From positions 16,503 to 80,502 of the forward strand of contig PHEF01000015.1 of NCBI GenBank assembly GCA_002842875.1: a stretch of 64,000 bases of DNA. The letters are read 5' to 3'. Under the pieces are notes generated by a model that saw only the letters and a list, made by a program, of their open reading frames with translations, searched no databases and was not told the DNA's origin. The first letter of the stretch is position 1. Every line of letters starts with the position of its first letter. Positions 42,799 through 52,360 of this stretch are shown here, piece by piece. The translations under genes and the position numbers were made by a program. Source of the stretch: Alphaproteobacteria bacterium HGW-Alphaproteobacteria-3. GTDB lineage: Bacteria > Pseudomonadota > Alphaproteobacteria > Parvibaculales > Parvibaculaceae.

Positions 42799-43728
42799 TC
42801 ACTGAAAGCACCAGGCGAGAACGCCCTTCTGCGCGTGAAGCCTGTTTTCCGCCTCGTCGAAAACGACCGATGCCGGGCCGTCGATCACATCGGCTGTCAC
42901 TTCCTCTCCGCGATGCGCGGGCAGGCAGTGCATGAATATCGCGTCCCTTGCCGCAGCCGCCATCAGGCGTTCGTTCACCTGATAGGGAGCGAGAAGATTG
43001 TGACGGCGCGAGGCGGTTTCCTCGCTATCGCCCATCGAGACCCAGGTGTCGGCATTGATGCAATCGGCATCCTTCACCGCCTCGTGGGGATCGGTCGTGA
43101 GCAGGATGTTCGCCTCGCGGGATTTTGCCCGGGACATCGCGTCCCCGCTCGGCGCGAGTTCCGGCGGACAGGCGAGCCGCAATTCGAATTCAAGCTGCGC
43201 GGCGGCATGGATCCAGGACGTCACCATGTTGTTGCCGTCGCCGACCCAGGCGATGCGCCGCCCGGCGATCGGCCCCTTGTGTTCCTCGAAAGTCATCACA
43301 TCCGCCATCAACTGGCAGGGATGCGAAAGGTCGGTGAGGCCGTTGATGACGGGCACGCTCGCATATTCCGCAAGCTCCAGCAGGTGCTTGTGGTCGGTGG
43401 TGCGGATCATGATCGCATCGACATAGCGCGAAAGCACGCGGGCCGTGTCGGCGATGGTTTCGCCGCGGCCGAGCTGCGTGTCGTTGCCGTTCAAGAGCAG
43501 CGTTTCGCCGCCGAGCTGGCGCATGGCGACGTCGAAGGAAACGCGCGTCCGCGTCGATGGCTTTTCGAAGATCATGGCAAGAAGCTTGCCCTTGAGCGGC
43601 TTGTCGGCGTCGGGCTCGGCCTGACCGAGCCCGACGCGCGCCGATTTGCGCTTCTTCGAGCTTTCGAGGATCGCCCGGATGTCGGCGGGCGCGACTTCAT
43701 CGAGATCGAGAAAATGCCGTGGGCTCAT
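42799..43728 (-). CDS. argF: Ornithine carbamoyltransferase
   Basis: Joins carbamoyl phosphate and ornithine into citrulline for arginine synthesis. 309 residues. The carbamoyl-phosphate site is [13 protein letters not shown], the ornithine site has GDGNNM and DTWVSMGD, and the catalytic Cys is in [16 protein letters not shown] 43728 overlaps the argD stop by four bases, so they are translationally coupled. An in-frame extension to 43935 lies inside argD and is rejected. Confidence 0.96.
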   Translation of the reverse strand: MSPRHFLDLDEVAPADIRAILESSKKRKSARVGLGQAEPDADKPLKGKLLAMIFEKPSTRTRVSFDVAMRQLGGETLLLNGNDTQLGRGETIADTARVLSRYVDAIMIRTTDHKHLLELAEYASVPVINGLTDLSHPCQLMADVMTFEEHKGPIAGRRIAWVGDGNNMVTSWIHAAAQLEFELRLACPPELAPSGDAMSRAKSREANILLTTDPHEAVKDADCINADTWVSMGDSEETASRRHNLLAPYQVNERLMAAAARDAIFMHCLPAHRGEEVTADVIDGPASVVFDEAENRLHAQKGVLAWCFQ

Positions 43729-44936
43729 GACTTCACTCCTGCGGCGGCGGTCTTTTCGTCCAGCGCCGCGTCGAGCTTCGCGCAGGCCCGGCCAAGTTTT
43801 TCCATCGCCTCTTCGAGATGCGCTTCCTCGATGATGAGCGGCGGCAGGAGACGAACCACATTGTCGCCCGCGCCGACGGTCAGCATCTTCTCCTCGCGCA
43901 GCGCCGCCACGAGGTCGGTGTTCGGTGTCCGGCATTTGAGGCCGAGCATCAGACCCTCGCCGCGCACGCTTTCGATCACGCGGGGATACTGGTCGGCGAG
44001 CATGGCGAGCTTCTGCCGGAGCTTGAGGCCGAGCATGTTCACATGCGGAAGGAAGTTCTCGTCGAGCACGAGGTCCATCACCGCGCTTGCCACCGCCATC
44101 GCGAGGGGATTGCCGCCGAAGGTCGAGCCGTGCGTGCCCGCGACCATGCCGCGCGCGGCCGCTTCCGTCGCGAGGCAGGCCCCGACCGGGAAGCCGCCAC
44201 CCAGCGCCTTCGCAACGCCCATGATGTCCGGTGCGATCCCGGCCAGTTCATGCGCGAAGAGTTTGCCGGTGCGGCCGATGCCCGTCTGCACCTCGTCGAG
44301 CACGAGAAGGATGCCGGCCTCGTCGCACATCTGACGGATGCGCCGGAGGTCTTCGTTCGGGATGACGCGGATGCCGCCTTCACCCTGGATCGGCTCGATC
44401 AGGATGCCGGCGGTCGCCGGGCCGATCGCGGCCTGAAGCGCCTTCAGGTCGCCGAAGGGCACCTGCGGGAAGCCGGGCATGGCCGGGCCGAAGCCTTCGA
44501 GATATTTCGGCTGGCCGCCCGCCGCGATGGTCGCGAGGGTGCGTCCATGGAAGGCGCCTTCCATGGTGATGAGTTCGTAGCGCTCGGGCGCGCCGCCCGC
44601 CGCGTGATACTTGCGGGCCATCTTGATCGCGCATTCGAGCGCTTCGGCGCCCGAGTTGGTGAAGAAGACAGTGTCGGCAAACGTCGCCTCGACAAGCCTG
44701 CGGGCAAGGCGCTCCTGGCCGGGAATGCGGTAGATGTTCGAGGTGTGCCAGACCTTCTGCGCCTGTTCGGTAAGCGCGGCGACGAGGCGCGGATGGGCGT
44801 GGCCGAAGGCGTTGACGGCGATGCCGGCACCGAAGTCGAGATAGCGCTCGCCCTTCGCGGTCAGAAGCCAGGGGCCTTCGCCCCGCTCGAATTCAAGATC
44901 GGCCCGCGCATAGGTCGGCAAAACAGGCGTAATCAC
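43725..44936 (-). CDS. argD: Acetylornithine aminotransferase
   Basis: PLP-dependent class III aminotransferase in arginine synthesis, also often acting on succinyl-diaminopimelate for lysine. 403 residues. [53 protein letters not shown] and [13 protein letters not shown] (PLP lysine) are present. The start is GTG 44936, with AAGGA about 10 bases upstream. First gene of argD-argF-hslO. Confidence 0.96.
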   Translation of the reverse strand: MITPVLPTYARADLEFERGEGPWLLTAKGERYLDFGAGIAVNAFGHAHPRLVAALTEQAQKVWHTSNIYRIPGQERLARRLVEATFADTVFFTNSGAEALECAIKMARKYHAAGGAPERYELITMEGAFHGRTLATIAAGGQPKYLEGFGPAMPGFPQVPFGDLKALQAAIGPATAGILIEPIQGEGGIRVIPNEDLRRIRQMCDEAGILLVLDEVQTGIGRTGKLFAHELAGIAPDIMGVAKALGGGFPVGACLATEAAARGMVAGTHGSTFGGNPLAMAVASAVMDLVLDENFLPHVNMLGLKLRQKLAMLADQYPRVIESVRGEGLMLGLKCRTPNTDLVAALREEKMLTVGAGDNVVRLLPPLIIEEAHLEEAMEKLGRACAKLDAALDEKTAAAGVKS

Positions 44937-45197
44937 GGAGGTCAGTCCTTCTCACAAATTTCCCGAGCGATGCTGTTCGTGGAACGACGGAGGGGATGCC
45001 GCAGGCTTTCCGTGCGGCGGGAGGGGCTCCGACAGACCGGCGAGACAGCAGGTTCCTGCAAGGCCCGAACGCTCATGCGTCCCGGCCCTCTCGCTGTCAG
45101 CCTCGTCGTTTCCCGCTCAGGATCATGACGATCACACCCTTTTCGACCCCGTTTCGGGGGCTCCCCGCCGGTTCCATGACCGGTGCGCAATAGAAAA
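44937..45197. other. Intergenic leader before argD, no gene seen
   Basis: Together with 45198-45324 this is a 388-base gap. No frame here has coding character or similarity. No known riboswitch or arginine-codon leader peptide was recognised. It should hold the argD promoter; no convincing -35/-10 pair stood out. Confidence 0.5.
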
Positions 45198-45218
45198 TGC
45201 CGCCTGCAAGGGGCGGCA
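45198..45218 (-). terminator. Probable terminator of the ABC permease gene
   Basis: Stem tgccgcc (45198-45204) with ggcggca (45212-45218), seven-base loop. On the minus strand it is followed by TTTTCTATT. It sits about 107 bases past the ABC-2 permease stop and before argD on the same strand. Confidence 0.6.
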
Positions 45219-45291
45219 GATCGAGAAGCAAAGGAGTATTAGGGCGAGGAACCGTATCTGTCAATCTGGCGCAGAATGCGCCCCGCCCTGC

Positions 45292-45323
45292 CCTTTTCTT
45301 CAAGTTCAGGCCTTTTCTTCAAG
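45292..45323. repeat. Short tandem duplication at a gene end
   Basis: ccttttcttcaag occurs at 45292-45304 and again at 45311-45323, with nearby bases also matching, a unit of about 19. It abuts the stop of the ABC permease and looks like a recent slippage duplication of the last codons and stop region. Confidence 0.6.
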
Positions 45324-45324
45324 C

Positions 45325-46134
45325 TCACGCCTTCAAGCGGTAGCCCGTGCGGAAGAGGATGTGGCAGACGGTCCAGAGCGCGAGGTTCATGCCGATGACG
45401 ACCGCGATCCCTGTCGCGATGGAGCCGTCGGCATGGCCCGTGATGCCATAGCGGAAGCCGTCGATCAGGTAGAAGACCGGGTTCCACTTGGTCAGCTCAT
45501 GGGCGAAGTCGGGAAGCTGCGTCACCGAATAGAAGGTGCCCGAAAGGAAGGTCAGCGGCAGGACGACGAAATTCGTCACCGCCTGCAGGTGGTCGAACTT
45601 CTCCGACCAGATGCCCCCCAGCATGCCGAGCAGCGCCAGCATCAATGAAGCGCCGGCCGCAAAGAAGACAATCGCCCAGACATGCGCAAGGCCCAGATGC
45701 ACGAAAGGCAGCATGGCGAGCGCGGTCGCACTGCCGCAGACAATGCCGCGCGTGACGCCGGCCATCGCGATGCCGACATTGAGTTCGCCTGCCGACAGCG
45801 GCGGCATCAACACGTCGACGATATTGCCCTGTATCTTCGAAATCAGGATCGAGGAAGAGGTGTTGGCGAAGGCATTCTGGATCATCGTCATCATCACGAG
45901 GCCCGGCGCCAGAAACTCGACGAAGGGCACGCCGTGGACGTCCGGCCGGAACTTGCCGATGGCGAGCGCAAAGATCGCGAGATAAAGGAGCGTCGTCACG
46001 ACGGGTGCGGCCACCGTCTGGGTCATCACCTTCCAGAAGCGGCGGACCTCCTTCACGTAGAGCGTCCAGACGCCCAGCCAGTTGATCGCGCCGAAGCGGC
46101 GGGCGCCTTCCTGCGGATAAGGGGTGAGGCTCAT
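45325..46134 (-). CDS. ABC-2 type transporter permease (YadH-like)
   Basis: 269-residue inner-membrane permease with about six helices. It closely follows E. coli YadH in pattern: LAPGLVMMTMIQNAFANTSSSILISKIQGNI, ARGI-like turn, GMLGGIWSEKFDHLQ, PLTFLSGTFYSVTQLP and NPVFYLIDGFRYGITG. YadH works with ATPase YadG, but no ATP-binding subunit is adjacent, so its partner must be elsewhere. The start at 46134 is the conserved MSLTPYPQ; the longer frame to 46224 is unlikely. Confidence 0.88.
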   Translation of the reverse strand: MSLTPYPQEGARRFGAINWLGVWTLYVKEVRRFWKVMTQTVAAPVVTTLLYLAIFALAIGKFRPDVHGVPFVEFLAPGLVMMTMIQNAFANTSSSILISKIQGNIVDVLMPPLSAGELNVGIAMAGVTRGIVCGSATALAMLPFVHLGLAHVWAIVFFAAGASLMLALLGMLGGIWSEKFDHLQAVTNFVVLPLTFLSGTFYSVTQLPDFAHELTKWNPVFYLIDGFRYGITGHADGSIATGIAVVIGMNLALWTVCHILFRTGYRLKA

Positions 46135-46536
46135 GGCTGTCTCTTTCGCGGCTTCAGGTGGCAGGTCTTCGTGAGGGGCCCTTCGAAGGCCCCGAGGCAT
46201 ACGCCAGACGGGGACCGGGGGCAATGAGAGGCCGGCGGCAAGACGGTCCAGGCCTTTCCCATGTGAGGCCGGGACCGCCGCCCCGCAAGGGTCGAATCAC
46301 TCCCGATTTACGCTCTTTTCTGTGGATAAGGCCCCTGCGCCCGCACCCGCAGGTTGCGGTTTTTGTCCCTGATATTGTATATTTCCCGTTAATGCCCACG
46401 AAATCTAGTGGTGGCCTCGGGGTGCCACAAGGCGGCCAGGGTGCCGCAAGGCTGGATTTCAGGGCGATGCCGGGGTCAGGCGGGCCCTCGCGCATCCAAC
46501 CGGGCCGGAGGAGGCCCCGAAGGGGAAGGTAACATC
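46135..46536. other. Intergenic region upstream of gcrA
   Basis: 402 bases shared by the divergent ABC permease and gcrA. A GAATC (GANTC, the CcrM methylation target) is at 46294-46298. An A/T-rich patch (about 46367-46392, tgatattgtatatttcc) is the likeliest promoter. GGGGAAGG lies just before gcrA. No reading frame in it is convincing. Confidence 0.5.
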
Positions 46537-47052
46537 ATGTGGACCGATGAACGCGTGGAGCTGCTGAAGAAGCTGTGGGCCGAGGGCCTGAGCGCCAGCC
46601 AGGTCGCCAAGCAGCTCGGCGGCGTGACCCGTAATGCCGTGATCGGCAAGGTGCACCGTCTGGGGCTTTCCGGACGGGCCACGCCGAGCCGCCCTGCCCG
46701 CGCACGCCCGCAGGCGCCCCGCACGCTCGTTCGCGGGCGTCCCGACCCGCTGACGGCGGAAATGCGCGAGGAAGAGCAACAGCGCATTCAGGGCACCCAG
46801 AAAGCCGCTGCCGCCCATGCCGAGGAACGCGGGCTTGAGCCCGTGCAGCGGGCGACGGTGCTCACCCTGACCGAGCATACCTGCAAATGGCCGATTGGCG
46901 ATCCGGGCCGGCCGGGCTTCCATTTCTGCGGCCGTGGCGCCGACCATGGCTCTCCCTATTGCACCGAGCATGCGCGCCTGGCCTACCAGCCCGTGCAGGC
47001 GCGGCGGAACCGCGAACGCGACCGGATGCGCAAGGATCGGCTGGTGAGCTGA
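46537..47052 (+). CDS. gcrA: GcrA cell-cycle regulator
   Basis: 171-residue sigma70 cofactor found only in alphaproteobacteria. It binds near CcrM-methylated GANTC sites and activates replication and division genes. The N-terminal HTH-like region is MWTDERVELLKKLWAEGLSA then AKQLGGVTRNAVIGKVHRLGL, the exact family signature. The C-terminal zinc-like module is CKWPIGDPGRPGFHFCG....SPYCTEHARLAY. ATG 46537 gives this N-terminus. A strong terminator follows, and phoB converges. Confidence 0.97.
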   Translation: MWTDERVELLKKLWAEGLSASQVAKQLGGVTRNAVIGKVHRLGLSGRATPSRPARARPQAPRTLVRGRPDPLTAEMREEEQQRIQGTQKAAAAHAEERGLEPVQRATVLTLTEHTCKWPIGDPGRPGFHFCGRGADHGSPYCTEHARLAYQPVQARRNRERDRMRKDRLVS

Positions 47053-47105
47053 CGGCGCCCGAAACAGGCTTCCGGCGGGGCAACCGGGGGACTCGAGGGG
47101 AAGGA

Positions 47106-47139
47106 ACCGGCATCCACAGAAAGTGGGTGCCGGTTTTTT
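47106..47139 (+). terminator. Intrinsic terminator of gcrA
   Basis: 12-bp stem accggcatccac / gtgggtgccggt (one G-U pair), loop agaaa, then T6 (47134-47139). It lies 54 bases after gcrA and before the convergent phoB stop. Confidence 0.93.
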
Positions 47140-47157
47140 ACATGGGCCTGAAAGCCG

Positions 47158-47853
47158 TCAGCCGTGGAACTGCTCGTCCAGCGAGTAGCCCGCGGAGCGG
47201 ACGGTGCGGATCGGGTCTTTCTCGCCCTTCTGGCTCAGCGCCTTGCGAAGACGGCCCACATGTACGTCCACCGTGCGCGCCTCGACATAGACATCCGACC
47301 CCCAGACGGCATCGAGCAACTGCTCGCGGCTGAAGACGCGGCCCGGATACTGGATCAGGTGGTCGAGCAGGCGATATTCGGTCGGCCCGAGATGAACTTC
47401 GCGTTCGCCGCGGCGCACGCGATGCGCCGCCCGGTCGATGACGACGTCTCCGAAGGTAACGAGATCCTCGGTGAGCGCCGGGCGGATGCGCCGCATGACG
47501 GCGCGGATGCGGGCGAGAAGCTCCGTCATCGAGAAGGGCTTCGTCACATAGTCGTCGGCACCGATATCGAGGCCGCGAATGCGATCCGTCTCCTCGCCGC
47601 GTGCCGTGATCATGATGATCGGCACATTGCGGGTTTCGGCCCGGCCGCGCAGACGGCGGCAAAGCTCGATGCCCGAGAGGCCCGGCAACATCCAGTCGAG
47701 AAGGATGAGGTCCGGCGCCGTCTCGCGAATCATCAAGTCCGCCTCCTCGCCATCGGCGGCGGCCATAACCTTGTAGCCTTCCTTGTCGAGGTTGTACTGG
47801 AGGAGCGTTGAGAGCGCTTCCTCATCCTCGACGATCATGACAGTCGGTTTCAT
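47158..47853 (-). CDS. phoB: Phosphate regulon response regulator
   Basis: OmpR-family transcription factor of 231 residues. Receiver: VEDEEAL acidic pair, LLDWMLPG with Asp53, ITAR, and TKPF. Winged helix: HLGPTEYRLLDHLIQYPGRVFSREQLLDAVWG and RTVDVHVGRLRKAL. When phosphorylated by PhoR it binds Pho boxes such as that before pstS. Start at 47853 (MKPTVMIVEDE); in-frame starts up to 47979 are less typical. It is last in the pst-phoU-phoB order. Confidence 0.97.
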   Translation of the reverse strand: MKPTVMIVEDEEALSTLLQYNLDKEGYKVMAAADGEEADLMIRETAPDLILLDWMLPGLSGIELCRRLRGRAETRNVPIIMITARGEETDRIRGLDIGADDYVTKPFSMTELLARIRAVMRRIRPALTEDLVTFGDVVIDRAAHRVRRGEREVHLGPTEYRLLDHLIQYPGRVFSREQLLDAVWGSDVYVEARTVDVHVGRLRKALSQKGEKDPIRTVRSAGYSLDEQFHG

Positions 47854-47995
47854 TCTGCGTTCGAACTGGCTGCGCTCGGATTGTCCCTGTTCGGCACCTT
47901 CGGACAAGGAGCGAATCTTTCCCAAGCTTTCCATCGAAGCCTGACCCTGTTCACCGCGACGGGCAAGCGTTATTCCCATAGCTCAGATGCCTCCT

Positions 47996-48712
47996 CTAGC
48001 TGCCGCTTTTTACGGCCGTGGTACTCGTCGTGTCGCCCTTCGGACGTTCATCGACCACCCATTCGCCGGTCACGAGATAGCTGATGGTTTCGGCGATGTT
48101 GGTCGCGTGGTCGCCGATGCGCTCGATATTCTTCGCCACGAAGAGAAGATGGGTGGAGACGCCAATCGTCCGCGGATCTTCCATCATGTAGGTCAGGAGT
48201 TCGCGGAAGACGGAGTTGTACATCGCGTCGATTTCCTCGTCGTCGCGCCACACTTCCATTGCCGCCTGCGCTTCGCGGCTCGAATAGGCGTCCAGCACAT
48301 GCTTGAGCTGGCGCTGGGCGAGACGGCCCATGCGCGAGATGCCCTGGATAAGCCGGTTCGCCCCTTCAAAGTCGTTCTGCAGCACCATCGCGCGCTTGGC
48401 GATGTTCTTGGCGAGGTCGCCGATGCGTTCGAGATCGATCGAAATCTTGATCGCCGCAATCGCCTCGCGAAGGTCGGTTGCCATGGGCTGGCGCAGCGCG
48501 ATCATGCGGATCGCATGCGCCTCGATCTCCGCTTCCAGCGCGTCGATGCGCTGATCCTCGCGGATCGTGCGCTCGGCAAGTTGCGTATCGCGGCGGACGA
48601 CAGCTTCGATGGCCGCGGAAAGCTGGGCCTCGGTGAGCCCGCCCATCTGCGCAATATTCGCGGCGAGCGCGTCGAGCTCTTCCTGGAAGGATTTTACCGT
48701 ATGCTGGGTCAC
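47996..48712 (-). CDS. phoU: Phosphate signalling protein PhoU
   Basis: 238-residue two-unit helical bundle that links Pst transporter state to PhoR and represses the Pho response in high phosphate. Both repeats carry the metal-binding ExxxD/E pattern (ERTIREDQRIDALEAEIE and EVWRDDEEIDAMYNSVF) and the ERIGDLAKNIAKRA / ERIGDHATNIAE motif. GTG 48712 is preferred over TTG 48718: AGGAG is eight bases before the GTG but only two from the TTG. Confidence 0.96.
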   Translation of the reverse strand: MTQHTVKSFQEELDALAANIAQMGGLTEAQLSAAIEAVVRRDTQLAERTIREDQRIDALEAEIEAHAIRMIALRQPMATDLREAIAAIKISIDLERIGDLAKNIAKRAMVLQNDFEGANRLIQGISRMGRLAQRQLKHVLDAYSSREAQAAMEVWRDDEEIDAMYNSVFRELLTYMMEDPRTIGVSTHLLFVAKNIERIGDHATNIAETISYLVTGEWVVDERPKGDTTSTTAVKSGS

Positions 48713-48758
48713 GCCCAATTCTCCTGTTGGCCTCGGAACGCTTGTCCGCCGGCGCGCT

Positions 48759-49619
48759 TCAGCCGAAGCGGCCCGTGATGTAGTCCTGCGTGCGCCGGTC
48801 GCTCGGATTTGTGAACATCTTGTCGGTTTCGTCCACCTCGATGAGATTGCCGAGATGGAAGAAGGCCGCCTTCTGCGAGACGCGCGCTGCCTGCTGCATG
48901 GAATGCGTCACGATCACGATGGTGTATTGCTCTCTCAATTCGTCGATCAGTTCCTCGACCTTGGCGGTCGCAATCGGGTCCAGTGCCGAGCAGGGTTCAT
49001 CCATCAGGATGATGTCCGGATCGACGGCAATCGCGCGCGCGATGCAAAGACGCTGTTGCTGGCCGCCAGACAGGCCCGTGCCCGGCTGGTCGAGGCGATC
49101 CTTCACCTCGTTCCAGAGCGCCGCACGCTGAAGGCTTCGTTCCACGATCTCGTCCATCGCGGGTCCCGGCTTCGCCACGCCATGAATGCGCGGGCCATAG
49201 GCAATGTTGTCGTAGATCGATTTCGGGAACGGGTTCGGTTTCTGGAAGACCATGCCGACGCGCGCGCGCAGCAGAACCGGATCGATCTTCGGGTCGTAGA
49301 TGTTCGCGCCGTCGATCTCGATCGTTCCCCTCACGCTGCAAATGTCGATCGTATCGTTCATACGATTGATGCAGCGCAGGAAGGTCGACTTGCCGCAGCC
49401 CGACGGGCCGATGAAGGCCATGACCTGCCGCGCGGGAATGTCGATCGAAACGTCGAACAGCGCCTGCTTGTCACCATAGAAAACCGAAACCTTGCTGGCC
49501 GCGATCTTCGTTTCGTGCCCGGCCTTCGCGGTCGATACCGCTTTCGCCAGCGCACCTGCCTCGTCAGCCGTCTTGTTCATGATCATCCCCGACGCTTCAG
49601 TGGTATCCAGCATGGTCAT
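48759..49619 (-). CDS. pstB: Phosphate ABC transporter ATP-binding protein
   Basis: 286-residue ATPase of the PstSCAB phosphate importer. Walker [10 protein letters not shown] (71-79), Q-loop [11 protein letters not shown], signature [14 protein letters not shown], Walker [13 protein letters not shown], and switch His in VTHSM. About 35 extra N-terminal residues precede the usual start and are low in similarity. ATG 49619 has AAGGTGG upstream and overlaps the pstA stop region, coupling the genes. Confidence 0.97.
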   Translation of the reverse strand: MTMLDTTEASGMIMNKTADEAGALAKAVSTAKAGHETKIAASKVSVFYGDKQALFDVSIDIPARQVMAFIGPSGCGKSTFLRCINRMNDTIDICSVRGTIEIDGANIYDPKIDPVLLRARVGMVFQKPNPFPKSIYDNIAYGPRIHGVAKPGPAMDEIVERSLQRAALWNEVKDRLDQPGTGLSGGQQQRLCIARAIAVDPDIILMDEPCSALDPIATAKVEELIDELREQYTIVIVTHSMQQAARVSQKAAFFHLGNLIEVDETDKMFTNPSDRRTQDYITGRFG

Positions 49620-49620
49620 G

Positions 49621-50904
49621 TCACCACCTTCTTTCAAACCGTTTACGCATGTAAATCGCTATTGCGTTCATGCAAACAAGGAACCCGAGCAGAACGATGA
49701 TCGCCGCCGAGGTGCGGGACGTGAACCCCCGTTCCGGGCTGTCCGCCCAGATGTAAATCTGGGTCGGAAGAGCGGTCGAGGGATTGAACATGCTGTCCGG
49801 AGCGGCGGTGATAAATGCGTTCATGCCGATCAGGAGAAGCGGGGCCGTTTCGCCGAGCGCCTGGGCGAGGCCGATGATCGTGCCCGTCAGGATGCCCGGC
49901 ATGGCGAGCGGCAGGACGTGATGTCCGACCGTCTGCATCCTGGAGGCGCCGACACCGATGGCGGCTTCGCGGATCGAGGGCGGCACTGCCTTCAGCGCCG
50001 CGCGCGTTGCAATGATGATGGTCGGCAGCGTCATCAGCGAGAGCACGAGGCCGCCGACAATCGGTGCCGAGCGCGGCATGCCGAAGAAATTGAGGAAGAC
50101 CGCGAGACCGAGAAGACCGAAAACGATCGACGGCACGGCGGCGAGATTGTTGATGTTGACCTCGATGAGATCGGTGAAGCGGTTCTTCGGCGCGAATTCC
50201 TCGAGATAGACAGCGGCCGCGATGCCGACGGGAAAGCTGACGAGGAAGCATATGAGCAACGCGTAGAAGGAGCCGACGAGAGCACCCCACAGCCCGGCAA
50301 GTTCCGGAAAGCGGCTGTCCGCGTTGAAGATCAGCCCCCAGTTCAGCGGCGCGGAAATGCGGTCCTGTTCGACGAGGCGGTCGTACCAGCCGATCTGTTC
50401 GTCGCTGACGCGGCGCTGCTCGCGCGGGAGGTCCCGGTCGATCACGCCCTTGCGGAGCTGGTCGCCGATGTCCGACAGCGGAAAGGTGATCTCGAAGGTG
50501 CGGCCGATCAGCGACGTGTCGGCGGCGACCTTGTCGCGGAGTGCATACTGGCCGCCATTGCTGAAGAGCTGGCGCAGTTCCCTGAGTTCACGCGGCGTGT
50601 CGACCTCGGGGAAAATCCGCGCGACGGACTCGTTCAGTATCTTCTGGTAGCTGCCGCCGCGCGGGTCCGAAGGATCCACCGCGCCTTCCGGCACCTCGAC
50701 ATTCAACGTCACCATGGTCTGCGTAACGGCGGGTGCCGCCGTGATCGCAATGGTACCGACAAGTGTCATCAGCATGGTGAGCGCGAAAACGATCGCGGCA
50801 ACGCCATAGGCTCGCAAACGCCGGTCTGCGGCGTGACGGCGTTTCAGCTTCGCATCCGGCTCGTACCAGGCGCGCCTGCCCGTTCCCTGTGCGGTATCAC
50901 TCAT
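49621..50904 (-). CDS. pstA: Phosphate ABC transporter permease PstA
   Basis: 427-residue permease, longer than E. coli PstA because a periplasmic loop of about 140 residues ([19 protein letters not shown] to GWYDRLVEQ) sits after the first helix, as in other alphaproteobacteria. The permease domain has the inner-membrane EAA loop region [22 protein letters not shown] and [16 protein letters not shown]. Start ATG 50904 overlaps pstC's end by eight bases. Confidence 0.96.
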   Translation of the reverse strand: MSDTAQGTGRRAWYEPDAKLKRRHAADRRLRAYGVAAIVFALTMLMTLVGTIAITAAPAVTQTMVTLNVEVPEGAVDPSDPRGGSYQKILNESVARIFPEVDTPRELRELRQLFSNGGQYALRDKVAADTSLIGRTFEITFPLSDIGDQLRKGVIDRDLPREQRRVSDEQIGWYDRLVEQDRISAPLNWGLIFNADSRFPELAGLWGALVGSFYALLICFLVSFPVGIAAAVYLEEFAPKNRFTDLIEVNINNLAAVPSIVFGLLGLAVFLNFFGMPRSAPIVGGLVLSLMTLPTIIIATRAALKAVPPSIREAAIGVGASRMQTVGHHVLPLAMPGILTGTIIGLAQALGETAPLLLIGMNAFITAAPDSMFNPSTALPTQIYIWADSPERGFTSRTSAAIIVLLGFLVCMNAIAIYMRKRFERRW

Positions 50905-52276
50905 AGCGTTCCCGATAGCGCTTGACGACCTGGAGCGCGAGGATGTTGAGCGCCAGCGTCGAGATGAAAAGGACAAGACCGAGGCCAAAGGCGGCGAGCG
51001 TCTTGGGGCTGTCGAATTCCGTGTCGCCGATAAGCAACGTCACGATCTGGACGGTGACGGTCGTCACACCTTCGAGCGGATTGACCGTCAGCGTTGCGGT
51101 GAGGCCCGCCGCCATGACCACGATCATTGTTTCGCCGATGGCGCGGCTCACAGCCAGAAGAACACCGCCGACGATGCCTGGAAGTGCGGCGGGCAGGAGC
51201 ACCTGACGGATCGTTTCCGCCTTGGTCGCTCCGAGCGCATAGGCGCCGTCGCGCATGGATTGGGGGACGGCGGTGATCGCGTCGTCGGAGAAGGACGAGA
51301 TGAACGGGATGATCATGATGCCCATGACACCGCCGGCGGCGAGCGCGCTGTTCGAGGCGACGCTGAGACCGAGCGAGGTGCCGAAATCGCGGATGAAGGG
51401 CGCCACGGTCAGCACGGCGAAAAAGCCGTAAACGATGGTGGGTATGCCCGCGAGAATTTCGAGCAGCGGCTTCACGACGGAACGGACGCGCTTGTCCGCA
51501 TATTCGACGAGGTAGATCGCCGAGAAGAGGCCGACCGGCAGAGCCACCAGCATGGCGATGACGCTGATGAAGATCGTTCCCCAGAAAACAGGAACCGCGC
51601 CGAACGCTCCGGTGGAGGCGATCTGGTCGGCACGGATCGGCGTTTGCGGGCTCCAGCTCAATCCGAAGAGAAACTCCGAGACCTGCACGTGGGAAAAGAA
51701 GGCAAGACTCTCGATGACGAGCGAGAGGATGATGCCGAGCGTCGTGAGCACGGCGAGGATCGAGCAGATAATCAGCAACCAGCGAAGGATGCCGTCGACG
51801 CGGTTGCGGGCCCTGAAATCGGGCGACAGGCGCGAGCGCGCGAAGGCAATGCCGGCGACGGCAGCCGCGAGGGTGCATACCACCATGGCGAGCGATGCCA
51901 TGTTCTGCAGCGACCGGTAGCGCGCGGCGGCATCGATGGTGATCTGATCGGGCGTGCCGAAAATGCGTCCCGCCGCGACATTCTTGATTTCGCCGAGCAT
52001 CAGCGAAATGCGGGCCGGTGCTGCGCCTTCCGTCAGGTGCGACGGCAAACCCGCCAGCAGCAACCGGTCGACGACCGTGTTCTGGGCCGCCAGCCAGATC
52101 AGGACAAGAAGAAAGGCAGGCAGTCCGCACCAGAGCGCGACGAAGTAGCCGTGATAGGGCGGGATCGAATGAAGACTGTTACCTGCGGCTTTCAGGCCGG
52201 ATGCATTGGCGCGGCCGAGCAGGTACCCGGCAAAGGCGAGGGCCAGAACGATCGCGAAAAGCAGCGTGACGGACAT
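50897..52276 (-). CDS. pstC: Phosphate ABC transporter permease PstC
   Basis: 459-residue permease of the long alphaproteobacterial type, with an extra N-terminal half (about 200 residues, several helices) before the standard PstC domain beginning near FGAVPVFWGTIFISVIAML. The EAA loop is MRDGAYALGATKAETIRQVLLPAALPG, and SRAIGETMIVVMAAG follows. ATG 52276 (MSVTLLFAIVLA) is preferred; a GTG at 52327 would lie inside the pstS-pstC hairpin. Confidence 0.95.
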   Translation of the reverse strand: MSVTLLFAIVLALAFAGYLLGRANASGLKAAGNSLHSIPPYHGYFVALWCGLPAFLLVLIWLAAQNTVVDRLLLAGLPSHLTEGAAPARISLMLGEIKNVAAGRIFGTPDQITIDAAARYRSLQNMASLAMVVCTLAAAVAGIAFARSRLSPDFRARNRVDGILRWLLIICSILAVLTTLGIILSLVIESLAFFSHVQVSEFLFGLSWSPQTPIRADQIASTGAFGAVPVFWGTIFISVIAMLVALPVGLFSAIYLVEYADKRVRSVVKPLLEILAGIPTIVYGFFAVLTVAPFIRDFGTSLGLSVASNSALAAGGVMGIMIIPFISSFSDDAITAVPQSMRDGAYALGATKAETIRQVLLPAALPGIVGGVLLAVSRAIGETMIVVMAAGLTATLTVNPLEGVTTVTVQIVTLLIGDTEFDSPKTLAAFGLGLVLFISTLALNILALQVVKRYRERYE

Positions 52277-52323
52277 GAATTTCGGCCCTGCAGGTGAACC
52301 AGCGGTACTGGATAGCGAAGAAG

Positions 52324-52350
52324 CCACCCGGCGCCCGAGGCGCCGGGTGG
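52324..52350 (-). promoter_or_regulatory. Intercistronic hairpin between pstS and pstC
   Basis: Perfect 12-bp arms ccacccggcgcc (52324-52335) and ggcgccgggtgg (52339-52350) around the three-base loop cga, starting 10 bases after the pstS stop. There is no T-run, so it is probably an attenuator or 3' stabiliser that lets the binding protein be made in excess over the permeases, a usual need in ABC importers. Confidence 0.75.
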
Positions 52351-52360
52351 TGTCGTTTCA

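Noticed and set aside
45097..45303. Short minus-strand frame in the argD-ABC permease gap
   Set aside because: No ribosome site, low-complexity content, and it covers the terminator hairpin at 45198-45218.
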